The translations under genes were made by a program, and so were the position numbers. A stretch of 64,000 nt of DNA. Source: Deinococcus alpinitundrae (lineage in GTDB: Bacteria > Deinococcota > Deinococci > Deinococcales > Deinococcaceae). Below, piece after piece: positions 20,253 to 30,891 of this stretch. The stretch lies in assembly GCF_009982895.1 (NCBI RefSeq), contig NZ_WXZL01000014.1, forward strand, positions 1-64,000, read 5' to 3'. The notes beneath the pieces were generated by a model. It did no database searches. It saw only the letters and a list, made by a program, of their open reading frames with translations, and was not told the origin of the DNA. How positions within the stretch are numbered: position 1 is the stretch's first letter; each line of letters opens with the position of its first letter.

Positions 20253-20720
20253 ATGCGCCTCTCCACCACCGATATCTATGCCTTCCAGGCGCTGGGCTAC
20301 CTCGGCACCCAGGACACCCAGCGCTGGGTCGCCAGCGACGAGATCAGCGAACACACCCATATCGCCCGGCCCTACCTGGTCAGGATTCTGGCGGCGTTGA
20401 GCGCCAAGGGCGTGGTGAAGAGCAAGAAGGGGATCGGCGGCGGCTACGCCCTGGCGCGTAAGCCCCACCTGATTTCCTTGTGTGAGGTGGTGCGTGCGGT
20501 GGACGGCCCGGTTGCGCCGCTGTCGTGCATCAGCCTCAACTGGCGTGAGAGCTGCCCCGAGGAGGACCGCTGCCACGCCCGCAACACGGTCTACACCCGC
20601 ATGCGCGACGCCATGCTGGCCGTCTTGCAGGAATTCAGCGTGCAGGACCTGGTCATCGACGCCTCTCAGGGCGTGAGCTACAGCTTGTGCCTGGAGCACC
20701 TGCTCAAGCCCAACGCCTGA
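20253..20720 (+). CDS. Rrf2 family transcriptional regulator with three clustered cysteines
   Basis: A 155-residue winged-helix regulator of the Rrf2 family. The recognition region is [18 protein letters not shown], followed by the wing [12 protein letters not shown]. Cys92, Cys101 and Cys107 sit where IscR, NsrR and RirA bind an iron-sulfur cluster (spacing x8 then x5; IscR has x5, x5). Cys77 is extra. The family includes CymR and IscR, which control cysteine and Fe-S genes, and the sulfur assimilation locus lies 3 kb away, so control of that locus is a reasonable inference. The ATG follows TAAGCT by seven bases, a leaderless start. Confidence 0.88.
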   Translation: MRLSTTDIYAFQALGYLGTQDTQRWVASDEISEHTHIARPYLVRILAALSAKGVVKSKKGIGGGYALARKPHLISLCEVVRAVDGPVAPLSCISLNWRESCPEEDRCHARNTVYTRMRDAMLAVLQEFSVQDLVIDASQGVSYSLCLEHLLKPNA

Positions 20721-20796
20721 AGGCTTGCTTCAGCGTTGCCGGAAACGGTGAAATCGGCTACCGAAGCGGGCGGTCGGCCTCTTCAGACTGCCGGAC

Positions 20797-21222
20797 ATGA
20801 CCAAGCCGACTTCCCTGTTTGAGACTTCCGCCACCGCCCACGGAGGCCGCGCTGGACACGTCGACAGTCCGGACGGCCACCTCAAGGTGCGCCTGGCCGT
20901 GCCCACCGAGCTAGGCGGCAGTGGCGGCAACGGCAGCACCCCCGAGCAACTCTTCGCGGCGGCGCTGGCGGCCTCGTTCGAGAGCGCGATGGGTACGGCA
21001 GCGCGGGCCGAGCAGTACCCCGAATTCGGCACCATGCAGGTCACCGCGACGGTGGGGCTGATCGCCAACGGTGACGCCCACGACCTTCAGGCGGCGCTCG
21101 ACATCACCCTGCCGGAGCTGAGCCGTGGGCAGGCCCAGCATCTCGTCGAGCGCGGACAGACCCTCTGCGCCTTTAGCCGGGCGCTGGGGGACCGAGTCGA
21201 GTACCGCCTGCACGACGCCTGA
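20797..21222 (+). CDS. OsmC/Ohr family protein lacking the peroxidatic cysteine
   Basis: A 141-residue protein with the full Ohr layout: TATA-like start with GGRAGHV, ELGGSGGNGSTPEQLFAAALAA, and the C-terminal CAFSRALGDRV region. Ohr enzymes reduce organic hydroperoxides with a cysteine in the motif ACF. Here the codons read Ala-Ser-Phe (ASFESA), so the peroxidatic Cys is replaced by Ser, while the second cysteine (in LCAFSRA) is kept. It is therefore probably not a normal peroxidase and may be a binding, sensing or different catalytic variant. It stands alone after the Rrf2 gene (76-base gap). Confidence 0.85.
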   Translation: MTKPTSLFETSATAHGGRAGHVDSPDGHLKVRLAVPTELGGSGGNGSTPEQLFAAALAASFESAMGTAARAEQYPEFGTMQVTATVGLIANGDAHDLQAALDITLPELSRGQAQHLVERGQTLCAFSRALGDRVEYRLHDA

Positions 21223-21352
21223 AGATCGTTCTCATAGGGTCGTCGTTCAAGCCGCTACACATGGAAGTGCACCATTTTGATCACTCCCATTCCGGCAATT
21301 GCTCTTTGATTGGGTCCACATTAATTGCAGTACTACTTGACCGAAATTTTGA

Positions 21353-23125
21353 TCAGTCGTTCGCCAGCGCCGCTTCTTCCAGCGCGGCGTAGTGGCCCTG
21401 ACGGCGGCGCAGCGCGGCGGGAGTGCCTTCCTCCACCACCCGGCCCCCTTCCAGCACCACGATTCTATCGGCGCTGCGGGCCAGCGACAGGCGGTGGGTG
21501 ACGATCAAAGCGGTGCGCCCGCGCATCAGCCGCTCCAGGGCGTCCACAATCTGCGCTTCCGACTCGGTGTCGAGCGCCGAGGTCGGTTCGTCGAGCAGCA
21601 GCACGGCGGGCCGGGCGATCAGCACCCGTGCGATCGCCAGCCGCTGACGCTGCCCGCCTGAGAGCCGCACGCCGCGCTCGCCCACCAGCGTTTCCAGACC
21701 TTGCGGCAGCGCGGCCACGAACTCAGCGGCCCCGGCCACCTCCAGCGCAGCCTGCACCTCGGCGGGCGTGGCCTCGGGGCGGGCGTAGCGCACGTTTTCC
21801 AGCACCGTGTCGTGAAAGAGAAAGGTGTCTTGCTGCATCACGGCGGCGGCGCGGCGTAGCGAGGGCAGGGTCAGCTCCCGCACGTCCTGGCCGTCGAGTG
21901 TGACCCGCCCGCCCTGGGGGTCGTAGGTGCGGGTGGTCAGCCCGATCAGGGTGCTCTTGCCCGCGCCCGACGCGCCCAGCAGAGCCACCCGTTCGCCCGC
22001 CACCACACGCAGACTGAGGTGTTGCAGCACCGGCTGGGCCGGGTCGTAGCCGAAGGTGACGTTCTCGAAGGCCAGTTCGCCGCGTGCGGGCAACGCCAGA
22101 TCACGGGCGTCGGGCTGCTCGGTCACAGCCTCAGGCGCGTCGAGCACCTGGAAGATGCGCCGCCCACTGGCCTCGGCACGCTGCAGGAGGTCATTGATAT
22201 TGACCAGATCGTCGATCGGCCCGTAGAAGTAGCGCCCGTAGCCCCGGTAAGCCAGCAGCCCGCCCAGCGTGAACTGCCCGCGCGCGATCAGCAACACCCC
22301 ACCGCCCAGCATCAGGATATTGCCGAAGTTGGCGACGAAGCGCACCACCGGGAAAGTGCGGTTGCGCATCTGCACGGCCTTGACGCCTTCCTGATACAGC
22401 GAGCGCCCGATGGCCTCGACCTGGCTGGCCTCGGCGGCCTCGCGGGCAAAGCCCTGCACCACCCGGATACCTGCGAGCCGGTCGGCCACCAGCGCCGAGA
22501 GGTCGCCCAGCCGGTTACGGGCCGCGCGGTATGCCGGGCGCACCTCGACGTTGTAGCGCCGCAGCAGCAGAGCCACCGCCAGCATCGGCAGGGTCACGAC
22601 CACACCCAGCAGCGGCTGAAGGGCGATGAAGATGGCAACGACACCGATCAGGCGCAGCGCATTGCCCAGCACGGCGTCGGTGCCGCGCAGCAGCACATCC
22701 TGAATGCCGTCCACGTCGGCGGTCACGCGCGAGAGCAAATCACCGGAGCGCTGGGACTCGAAATAGGCCGCCGATTGCCCGGCCAGCTTGTTGTAGAGCC
22801 GCATCCGCAGATCGAAGGTGAGCTGCTGCCCGGCCCGCTCCAGCAGCAGCCCGCGCCAGGCCGCCAGCAATTGCTGTACGGCGAAGACCCCCACCAGAAG
22901 GGCCAGTTGCCAGCCGATAAAGACCCAGTCGCGCTTCATCAGGCCCTGGTCGACGACCCGGCCCCAGACCAGCGGCGGATACAGCTCGGCGGCCACGCTG
23001 CCCACCAAGCAGGTCATGCCGATGAAGACGGTGCGGCGGTAGGGCGTCAGCAGCCCGTAGAGGCGGCGAACCACCGAGGGCGCGGCCTCTAGAGGCGCAG
23101 TGCGGCGTGGCAGAGCCTGAGACAT
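21353..23125 (-). CDS. ABC exporter, fused permease and ATPase (MsbA/LmrA type)
   Basis: A 590-residue half-transporter: six transmembrane segments (about 30-320) followed by an ATPase with Walker A GASGAGKST, signature [15 protein letters not shown], Walker B VLLLDEPTSALD and the H-loop VTHRL. Such proteins work as homodimers exporting lipids or drugs, and the substrate is not predictable. No second half-transporter is next to it. The ATG at 23125 follows TAGCCT (minus strand, 23132-23137) by six bases. The last gene-free stretch before it (21223-21352) is AT-rich with no ORF. Confidence 0.92.
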   Translation of the reverse strand: MSQALPRRTAPLEAAPSVVRRLYGLLTPYRRTVFIGMTCLVGSVAAELYPPLVWGRVVDQGLMKRDWVFIGWQLALLVGVFAVQQLLAAWRGLLLERAGQQLTFDLRMRLYNKLAGQSAAYFESQRSGDLLSRVTADVDGIQDVLLRGTDAVLGNALRLIGVVAIFIALQPLLGVVVTLPMLAVALLLRRYNVEVRPAYRAARNRLGDLSALVADRLAGIRVVQGFAREAAEASQVEAIGRSLYQEGVKAVQMRNRTFPVVRFVANFGNILMLGGGVLLIARGQFTLGGLLAYRGYGRYFYGPIDDLVNINDLLQRAEASGRRIFQVLDAPEAVTEQPDARDLALPARGELAFENVTFGYDPAQPVLQHLSLRVVAGERVALLGASGAGKSTLIGLTTRTYDPQGGRVTLDGQDVRELTLPSLRRAAAVMQQDTFLFHDTVLENVRYARPEATPAEVQAALEVAGAAEFVAALPQGLETLVGERGVRLSGGQRQRLAIARVLIARPAVLLLDEPTSALDTESEAQIVDALERLMRGRTALIVTHRLSLARSADRIVVLEGGRVVEEGTPAALRRRQGHYAALEEAALAND

Positions 23126-23263
23126 GCCGTCAGGCTAGCGCTGTAGGCGTCAGCTTTTGTCTGCTTTATTGCGCTTGGTCTCCGTTCGTTCCAAGCTGGC
23201 CCAACGTCGCGCCGGGGCCTGCCAGCGCTGCTTTTTATTTTGAACCGGGCGAACATAGACAAG

Positions 23264-23305
23264 TTGACCAAACAGGTCACTTTCATTGTTGATCAATCTG
23301 GTCAA
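23264..23305. promoter_or_regulatory. double operator upstream of the sulfur assimilation genes
   Basis: Two copies of a dyad. The first is GTTGA-CCAAACAGG-TCA (23263-23279), in which TGACC and GGTCA are also a perfect inverted repeat. The second is GTTGA-TCAATCTGG-TCAA (23288-23305). The second copy touches a -10-like AATAAT (23304-23309) seven bases before the ATG, which suits repression. The same element occurs before sat and before the gene at 42151. Confidence 0.6.
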
Positions 23306-23316
23306 TAATACCCGGC

Positions 23317-23742
23317 ATGCGCACCGACCTCTCGGCCCTCAAATTCAACCAGCTCAGCGTGGTGACGCTCACCGCCCTGGCGCTGCTGCTGCGCCAGCCC
23401 TGGCTCAGCGCTCTGCTGGGCGCGGCCATGCTGATCGGGGCCGTGTGGCCCGCCCGCAGCCCGATGAAGGCGGCCTACCGCACCCTCGCTCCCCGGCTGG
23501 GCCTGAAGCCCGATGTGGTAGACGAGTCGCCTGAGGCGCACCACTTCGCCCAGGGTGTCGGTGGCATGTTTCTGCTGGCCTCGGCCTGCTCGGTGTTCGG
23601 TGGACTGACCGGGCTGGGCGTCGCGCTCGGCTTTCTAGTCATCGCGCTGGCGCTGCTCAACCTGACGGCCCGAATCTGTGTGGGCTGTCTGATGTACTTC
23701 CAGTACAAGATGCTGCGCCACCGCCTGACCGCCCGCCCGTAA
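23317..23742 (+). CDS. DUF4395 domain-containing membrane protein
   Basis: A 141-residue protein of the DUF4395 family with about four hydrophobic segments and a C-terminal CVGC motif (ARICVGCLMYF), which suggests thiol chemistry or metal binding at the membrane. The family has no proven role, though members often lie near sulfur or thioredoxin-like genes. Here it is the first gene of the sulfur assimilation unit, 30 bases before the sulfite reductase gene and directly behind the double operator, so a role in sulfur or thiol metabolism is inferred. Confidence 0.82.
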   Translation: MRTDLSALKFNQLSVVTLTALALLLRQPWLSALLGAAMLIGAVWPARSPMKAAYRTLAPRLGLKPDVVDESPEAHHFAQGVGGMFLLASACSVFGGLTGLGVALGFLVIALALLNLTARICVGCLMYFQYKMLRHRLTARP

Positions 23743-23772
23743 CTGCATTTGTCTCCCACCACCGGAGTTGCC

Positions 23773-25352
<1,580 letters not shown>

Positions 25353-25356
<4 letters not shown>

Positions 25357-25888
25357 GCAGGCAGGCGGCAGGCCGGGTGCTGTGGCTGACCGGCCTCTCC
25401 GGCGCGGGCAAGAGCACCCTGGCGAGCGCCCTGCATCAGGAACTGCTCTCGGCGGGGATCAGCACTGAACTGCTCGACGGCGACGCGGTGCGCGAGAACC
25501 TGAGTAAGGGCCTGGGATTCAGCAAGGAAGACCGCGACACCAACGTGCGGCGCATCGGCTTCGTGGCGGGGCTGCTGGCCCGTCACGGCGTCACGGTGCT
25601 GGTGAGCGCCATCTCGCCGTACGAGGACACCCGCCGCGAGGTGCTGAGCAAGCTGCCCAACGCTGTTGAGATCTTCGTGGACGCGCCGCTCGAAACCGTC
25701 ACCGAGCGCGACGTGAAGGGCCTGTACCTGAAAGCCATCGCGGGCGAGATCGCACATTTTACCGGCGTTTCCGACCCCTACGAAGCGCCGAGTACGCCCG
25801 ATCTGCACCTGCGAACCGACCGGCTCAACGTGGCCGAGTGCCTCGAACTGCTGCGCCCGCTGGCCGGACTGCGTACGGAAGTGACAGC

Positions 25889-25892
<4 letters not shown>
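25353..25892 (+). CDS. cysC: adenylylsulfate kinase
   Basis: Phosphorylates APS to PAPS with ATP. The 179-residue single-domain enzyme has P-loop GLSGAGKST, then [20 protein letters not shown] (the APS-binding stretch, quoted in full), and the family segment [18 protein letters not shown]. The GTG start overlaps the sulfite reductase stop, and its stop overlaps the cysH start (ATGA), so it sits inside a coupled operon. Its product would feed a PAPS-reducing CysH, but the CysH here looks able to use APS, which makes the division of labour unclear. Confidence 0.95.
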
Positions 25893-26611
<719 letters not shown>

Positions 26612-26638
26612 ACCTTCCCTGATTCAAGACCTCTTTTT

Positions 26639-26667
26639 TTGCTTCAATTGTTGACCGATTTTATCAA
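26639..26667 (+). promoter_or_regulatory. promoter with overlapping dyad operator for sat
   Basis: TTGCTT (26639-26644) and TATCAA (26662-26667) are 17 bases apart, a plausible -35/-10 pair. The dyad GTTGA-CCGATTTTA-TCAAC (26650-26668) lies in the spacer and covers the -10, as expected for a repressor site. Same spacing (N9) as the two sites at 23264-23305. Confidence 0.55.
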
Positions 26668-26716
26668 CACTGCCAGCGACACCAACCTGCCTGTCCCTTC
26701 CCCCGGAGATACCCCC

Positions 26717-27904
26717 ATGACCCTGACCCCGCTCACCCAATCCCTGCCCACCGCCCTGACCTTGCCGACCCCGCTGGGCGGTGAGCTGGTGAACCGCGTC
26801 GTGCGGCTCGGCGAGAACTTCGAGCTGGGTGCTGGCCTGGCCCATCTGCCGCGCCTGGCGCTGAGCAGCCGCAGCTACGCCGACCTGGAAATGATCGCCA
26901 CCGGAGCCTACTCACCGCTGACCGGCTTTCTGGGCGAGCAGGATTATCTGTCGGTGATCGAGCACCTGCGCCTCGCCGACGGCACCCCCTGGAGCATTCC
27001 GATTACCCTGCCGGTCAGCCGCGAGGACGCCCGCCAGTACAGCGGCCAGGTGCTGCTCACCTTCGGCGGGGAAGCGGTGGGCACACTGGACGTCAGCGAG
27101 CAGTTTGAAGCGCGCAAGGACTTCGAGGCGCGGGAGGTCTACCGCACCACTGACCCCGCGCACCCCGGCGTGGCGGCCCTGAACGCGGCGGGCGAAATCT
27201 ACTTGGCCGGAGACGTGACTGTCTTCGAGGTGCCGCGCGGCTCCTTTCCGGCGCACCACCGCACGCCCGCGGAGGTGCGCGAGGTCACCCTGGCGCGTGG
27301 TTGGCGCAGCACGGTGGCCTTCCAGACCCGCAACCCGGTGCACCGTGCTCACGAATACCTGCAAAAGGTGGCGCTCGAACTCGTGGACGGCCTGTTGCTG
27401 CACCCACTGGTCGGGCAGACCAAGGGTGACGACGTGCCCGCAGGAACGCGCATGCAGTCCTATGAGGTGCTGCTCAGCCAGTACTATCCACGTGAGCGCA
27501 CCCTGCTGAGCGTCTATCCGGCGGCCATGCGCTATGCCGGACCGCGCGAGGCCATCTTGCACGCGCTCTCGCGGCGCAACTACGGAGCCAGCCACTTCAT
27601 CGTGGGCCGCGACCATGCCGGAGTGGGCAATTACTACGGCAGCTACGACGCCCAGGAAATCTTCAGCGCCTACACCCCACAGGAACTCGGCATTCAGATT
27701 CTCAAATTCGAGCACACCTTCTATTGCCAGACCTGCGGCCAGATGGTCAGCCCGCGCACCTGCCCACACGACGCCTCGCACCACCTGGTCCTCAGCGGCA
27801 CCAAAGTGCGCGAGAAGCTGCGCGCCGGGGAGAATCTGCCGCCGGAATTTACCCGCCGGGAAGTGGCCGAGGTGCTGCGGACCGCGTACCAGCAGCCGAG
27901 CTGA
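26717..27904 (+). CDS. sat: sulfate adenylyltransferase (ATP sulfurylase)
   Basis: Activates sulfate with ATP to give APS, the entry step of sulfate assimilation. The 395-residue Sat-type enzyme has [14 protein letters not shown] (the QxRN and HxxH active-site motifs), [11 protein letters not shown], and a zinc-binding FYCQTCGQM with a third Cys in RTCPH. Length is normal for the stand-alone bacterial form. The ATG at 26717 has GGAG upstream; the longer open frame from 26639 runs through the promoter. It has its own operator, although it lies in line with cysC-cysH. Confidence 0.95.
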   Translation: MTLTPLTQSLPTALTLPTPLGGELVNRVVRLGENFELGAGLAHLPRLALSSRSYADLEMIATGAYSPLTGFLGEQDYLSVIEHLRLADGTPWSIPITLPVSREDARQYSGQVLLTFGGEAVGTLDVSEQFEARKDFEAREVYRTTDPAHPGVAALNAAGEIYLAGDVTVFEVPRGSFPAHHRTPAEVREVTLARGWRSTVAFQTRNPVHRAHEYLQKVALELVDGLLLHPLVGQTKGDDVPAGTRMQSYEVLLSQYYPRERTLLSVYPAAMRYAGPREAILHALSRRNYGASHFIVGRDHAGVGNYYGSYDAQEIFSAYTPQELGIQILKFEHTFYCQTCGQMVSPRTCPHDASHHLVLSGTKVREKLRAGENLPPEFTRREVAEVLRTAYQQPS

Positions 27905-28155
27905 ACAATCGGTCAGAGCAAGACACCATGAAAAAGTCCACAGCCCAGCCTGCCGCCACCTTTGGCCTTCGTCCATCAAGCTCACACCCGCTGACGCTCC
28001 GTTTCCAGTTTGCTGAAGCACCGGATACGCGCTGGCATTCGGGCGGCTCCGACACTTCGCCCGCTCCTGGCTTTTGCCCTGGCCGCGCAGGCTCCAGGCC
28101 ATCCATCTTCAGTTGACCAACACCGACCTAGTCACACTTTCTCAGGAGGGTCACA
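27905..28155. other. 251-base gap between sat and the SsuA-like gene
   Basis: Contains a weak dyad GTTGA-N15-TCA (28112-28134) close before the gene at 28156, and an AGGAGG-type site at 28143-28149. An open frame of 62 codons from 27928 (MKKSTAQPAA...) exists but has no ribosome binding site and odd composition, so it is not called. No terminator is visible after sat. Confidence 0.5.
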
Positions 28156-29148
28156 ATGACACACCGCACCCGCACACCGCTGGCAGCAGCCGCCTTCGTT
28201 TCACTGGGCCTCCTCGGCGCAGCGCTGGCCCAGCCTGCGGCCACCGTCCGCATCGGCTTTTTTCCCAACCTGACCCATGCCCCGGCGCTCATCGCTGACG
28301 CCAAGGGTTACTACGCCGCACAGCTCAAGGGCGTCAAGGTCGAGGTCAAGACCTTCGTGTCGGGCACCACCCTCAGCGAGGCGTTCGCGGCAGGGGCCAT
28401 CGACATCGGCCTGATCGGTCCTGGCCCGGCCATCAACGCGGCGGCCAAAGGCATCCCGGTGCAGATCATCGCGGGCGCGTCCGAGGCGGGAGCGGTGCTG
28501 ATCGTGCGCAAGGGAACCGACATCGCCGCTTACAAGGATCTGGCGGGCAAGAAGATCGGCGTGCCGAGTCTGGGCAACACCCAGGACATCAGTCTGCGTG
28601 CGCTGCTCAACACCAACGGCCTCAAATCGCAGGATTCGGGCGGCAACGTGACCATCATGCCGGTGGCCCCCGCCGACGTGGCCGCCGCCTTCCTGAGTAA
28701 GCAGCTTGATGCTGCGCTGGTGCCCGAACCCTGGGGCGCGCAGCTCGAAGCCCTGGGCAACAAGGTGCTGGGCGACGAGAAGTCCATCTGGCGCGGCGGC
28801 AAGTACCCCTCGGCGGTGGTGATCGTCAACACCAAATTCGCCCAGGCCAATCCGGAGATCGTCAAGGGCTTCTTGAAGGCGCACCTACAAGCCGTCAACT
28901 TCATGGTCAAGTCGCCGGTCGCGGCCCAGGCCGCCATCAGCAGCGAACTGCTGAAGCTGACCAGCCAGAAGGTTGATGCCCGCGTGCTGCAACGCGCCCT
29001 CAAGCGCACCCAGATCACCAGTGACATCGATATTGACGCCTTGAAGGATTACGGCCAGCTCAGCCTGGCTGCCGGATACACCCGCACCCTGCCGGACTTC
29101 GGCACGCTGGTGGATCTGAGCGTCCTCAAATCGCTGAGCGGTAAATAA
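28156..29148 (+). CDS. ABC transporter substrate-binding protein, SsuA/NrtA family
   Basis: A 330-residue periplasmic-type binding protein with a signal peptide (about 1-25, ending ALAQPA) and the SsuA/NrtA/ThiY-like core: [45 protein letters not shown]. It probably binds an alkanesulfonate, sulfate ester or similar anion. The sulfur context favours sulfonates, but nitrate-like ligands cannot be excluded by eye. It has a strong ribosome binding site, AGGAGGG. It is followed without a gap by permease and ATPase genes. A close paralogue without transporter partners is at 42151. Confidence 0.88.
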   Translation: MTHRTRTPLAAAAFVSLGLLGAALAQPAATVRIGFFPNLTHAPALIADAKGYYAAQLKGVKVEVKTFVSGTTLSEAFAAGAIDIGLIGPGPAINAAAKGIPVQIIAGASEAGAVLIVRKGTDIAAYKDLAGKKIGVPSLGNTQDISLRALLNTNGLKSQDSGGNVTIMPVAPADVAAAFLSKQLDAALVPEPWGAQLEALGNKVLGDEKSIWRGGKYPSAVVIVNTKFAQANPEIVKGFLKAHLQAVNFMVKSPVAAQAAISSELLKLTSQKVDARVLQRALKRTQITSDIDIDALKDYGQLSLAAGYTRTLPDFGTLVDLSVLKSLSGK

Positions 29149-29960
29149 TGACGCTGGCCGCGGCACAGCAACCGGCCCGGCGCAACCTGACGCTGCTGTG
29201 GCAGGTCTTGGGCCTGCTGGTCATCCTGGGCCTGTGGTGGCTTGTGACCGACGTGCTGAAAATCTGGCCGCCCTATGTCTTTCCCACCCCGAAGGCGGTC
29301 TGGCAGGAGTTCGCCTACGGGCTATGGGGCAGCGGCCCGCAGGACGGCAAACTGCTCTCCTCGGTGGGCAACTCGCTGCGGCGCGTCGGGCTGGGCTACC
29401 TGATCGCCGTGGCGCTCGGCGGCGGGGTAGGCCTGCTGATGTCTTTATGGCGGCCCCTGCGCGACACCCTCGGCGCGTACTTGCAGGGCCTCCAGAGCGT
29501 GCCGAGCATCGCCTTCGTGCCGTTCGCGATTCTGTTTCTGGGTCTCAACGAAAAAGCCGTGATGTTCGTGGTAATTATCGAGGGCTTCATTCCGGTGGCG
29601 CTGGCGGTGTCGGGGGCCATGCTGAATGTGCCTCCGGCCTGGCGCACGGCGGGGCGCACGCTCGGCGCGAACAATTTCGCTCTGGTGACGCGGGTGCTGC
29701 TGCCCGCCGCCCTGCCCAACATCGTGACCGGCCTGCGGACCGCCTGGAGTTTTTCGTGGCGCGCTTTGATCGGTGCGGAGCTGCTGACCGCCAACCCTGG
29801 CCTGGGCCAGCTGCTGGAAATCGGGCGCAACACTGCCAACGTGGCGCTGGTGGTCGCCACCATCGTCATCGTGGGGGTGGTCGGCGGCCTGTTCGATCTG
29901 TTGATCCGCGCCCTGGAAACCCGCCTTCGCCGCGACTACGGCCTGGAGGTACAGGCATGA
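29148..29960 (+). CDS. ABC transporter permease, SsuC type
   Basis: A 270-residue inner-membrane permease with about six transmembrane segments and the coupling EAA-like loop around [15 protein letters not shown]. Belongs to the SsuC/TauC/NrtB group of importers for sulfonates, taurine or nitrate. The start overlaps the binding protein stop (TAATG) and the stop overlaps the ATPase start (ATGA), so the three are one coupled importer. Expected to work with either this binding protein or the orphan paralogue at 42151 (the second is inference). Confidence 0.88.
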   Translation: MTLAAAQQPARRNLTLLWQVLGLLVILGLWWLVTDVLKIWPPYVFPTPKAVWQEFAYGLWGSGPQDGKLLSSVGNSLRRVGLGYLIAVALGGGVGLLMSLWRPLRDTLGAYLQGLQSVPSIAFVPFAILFLGLNEKAVMFVVIIEGFIPVALAVSGAMLNVPPAWRTAGRTLGANNFALVTRVLLPAALPNIVTGLRTAWSFSWRALIGAELLTANPGLGQLLEIGRNTANVALVVATIVIVGVVGGLFDLLIRALETRLRRDYGLEVQA

Positions 29961-30823
29961 CCGTCAACCGCACCAACGAACGCACAATCGGTCCGGCGGT
30001 TCAGGAGTTTAAGCAAACCAAAACTGCCGGGGACGGCCCGTCCACTAAACTGCATGGCGTGAGCCGCAACCCTGCCCCGACCGCTTCAGCCGCGCCGGTG
30101 GTGCCGGAGCAGCCGCGTGGGGCTTCGCTGGAACTCTCGAACGTGGCCTACCACTACAGCGCCCGGCGCGGTCAGCGGGCCGGACTCGGACCTCTGAGCC
30201 TCGAAGTGGGCGCAGGCGAATTTCTGACGGTGGTGGGGCCGTCGGGCAGCGGCAAGAGCACTCTGCTGAGCGTGCTGGCCGGTTTTCTGAAACCGCAATC
30301 GGGCACCCTCACGCTGGCCGGACAACCCCTCAAGGGACCGCACCCGGCGCTGACCCTGGTGCAGCAGGAACATGCCCTGTTTCCCTGGCTAACCGTGGCG
30401 GGCAATATCGCCTTCGGCCTCAAGTCCCAGAAGCTGGGGCGTGAGGAGCAGGTTCGGCGCACCTCGGACACGCTCGCACTGGTAGGGCTGGGCGGGTACG
30501 GCGAGCGCCGCATTCACGAACTCTCCGGCGGTCAGCGCCAGCGCATTGCTTTGGCCCGCGCCCTGGCGACCCGGCCCGGCCTGCTACTGCTCGACGAGCC
30601 GTTCAGCGCGCTCGACGCCCGCACCCGCACCGAGATCAGCCAGGAACTGCTGAGCATCTGGCAGGCCCAGCGGGTGACGGTGGTGTTCGTGACCCACAAC
30701 CTGGAAGAAGCGCTGGCCCTCGGTGAACGGGTGGTGGCCTTGCGCGGCGGCGAGGTGGTGCTCGACGCACCCACCCGAGAAGTCGGCCTAGAACAACTCA
30801 GACGGGTGCTCAACGAGCGGTAG
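29957..30823 (+). CDS. ABC transporter ATP-binding protein, SsuB type
   Basis: A 288-residue ATPase that drives the importer. Walker [11 protein letters not shown]-loop [13 protein letters not shown], signature [15 protein letters not shown], Walker [13 protein letters not shown]. The first 50 residues are a poorly conserved Thr/Pro-rich lead-in before the ABC domain begins near [11 protein letters not shown], so a downstream GTG at 30060 could also serve as start. The ATG at 29957 is preferred for its coupling overlap with the permease stop. A strong two-way terminator follows. Confidence 0.88.
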   Translation: MTVNRTNERTIGPAVQEFKQTKTAGDGPSTKLHGVSRNPAPTASAAPVVPEQPRGASLELSNVAYHYSARRGQRAGLGPLSLEVGAGEFLTVVGPSGSGKSTLLSVLAGFLKPQSGTLTLAGQPLKGPHPALTLVQQEHALFPWLTVAGNIAFGLKSQKLGREEQVRRTSDTLALVGLGGYGERRIHELSGGQRQRIALARALATRPGLLLLDEPFSALDARTRTEISQELLSIWQAQRVTVVFVTHNLEEALALGERVVALRGGEVVLDAPTREVGLEQLRRVLNER

Positions 30824-30840
30824 GACACTTAGAAAGCAAG

Positions 30841-30882
30841 AGAAGAGGCCCCGGCAGTGATTTCCTTGCCGGGGCCTCTTCT
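30841..30882. terminator. two-way intrinsic terminator
   Basis: A perfect 16-bp inverted repeat, AGAAGAGGCCCCGGCA (30841-30856) and its complement (30867-30882), with a 10-base loop between convergent genes. It can end both the ssu-like operon (then TCTTCTCTT) and the amylase gene. Confidence 0.9.
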
Positions 30883-30891
30883 CTTAGACGC

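Noticed and set aside
21337..21355. TTGA-N12-TCA resembling the sulfur dyad
   Set aside because: The spacing is wrong (12, not 9) and it overlaps the stop codon of the ABC exporter, not a promoter.
22019..23092. 357-codon open frame opposite the ABC exporter
   Set aside because: Antisense shadow of the exporter, His/Gln-rich composition, no motif. The same reasoning removes the long frames opposite Era, metH, carB, leuS and the amylase.
27928..28116. 62-codon frame before the SsuA-like gene
   Set aside because: No ribosome binding site, biased Ser/Pro composition and no recognisable domain. It more likely is leader sequence.
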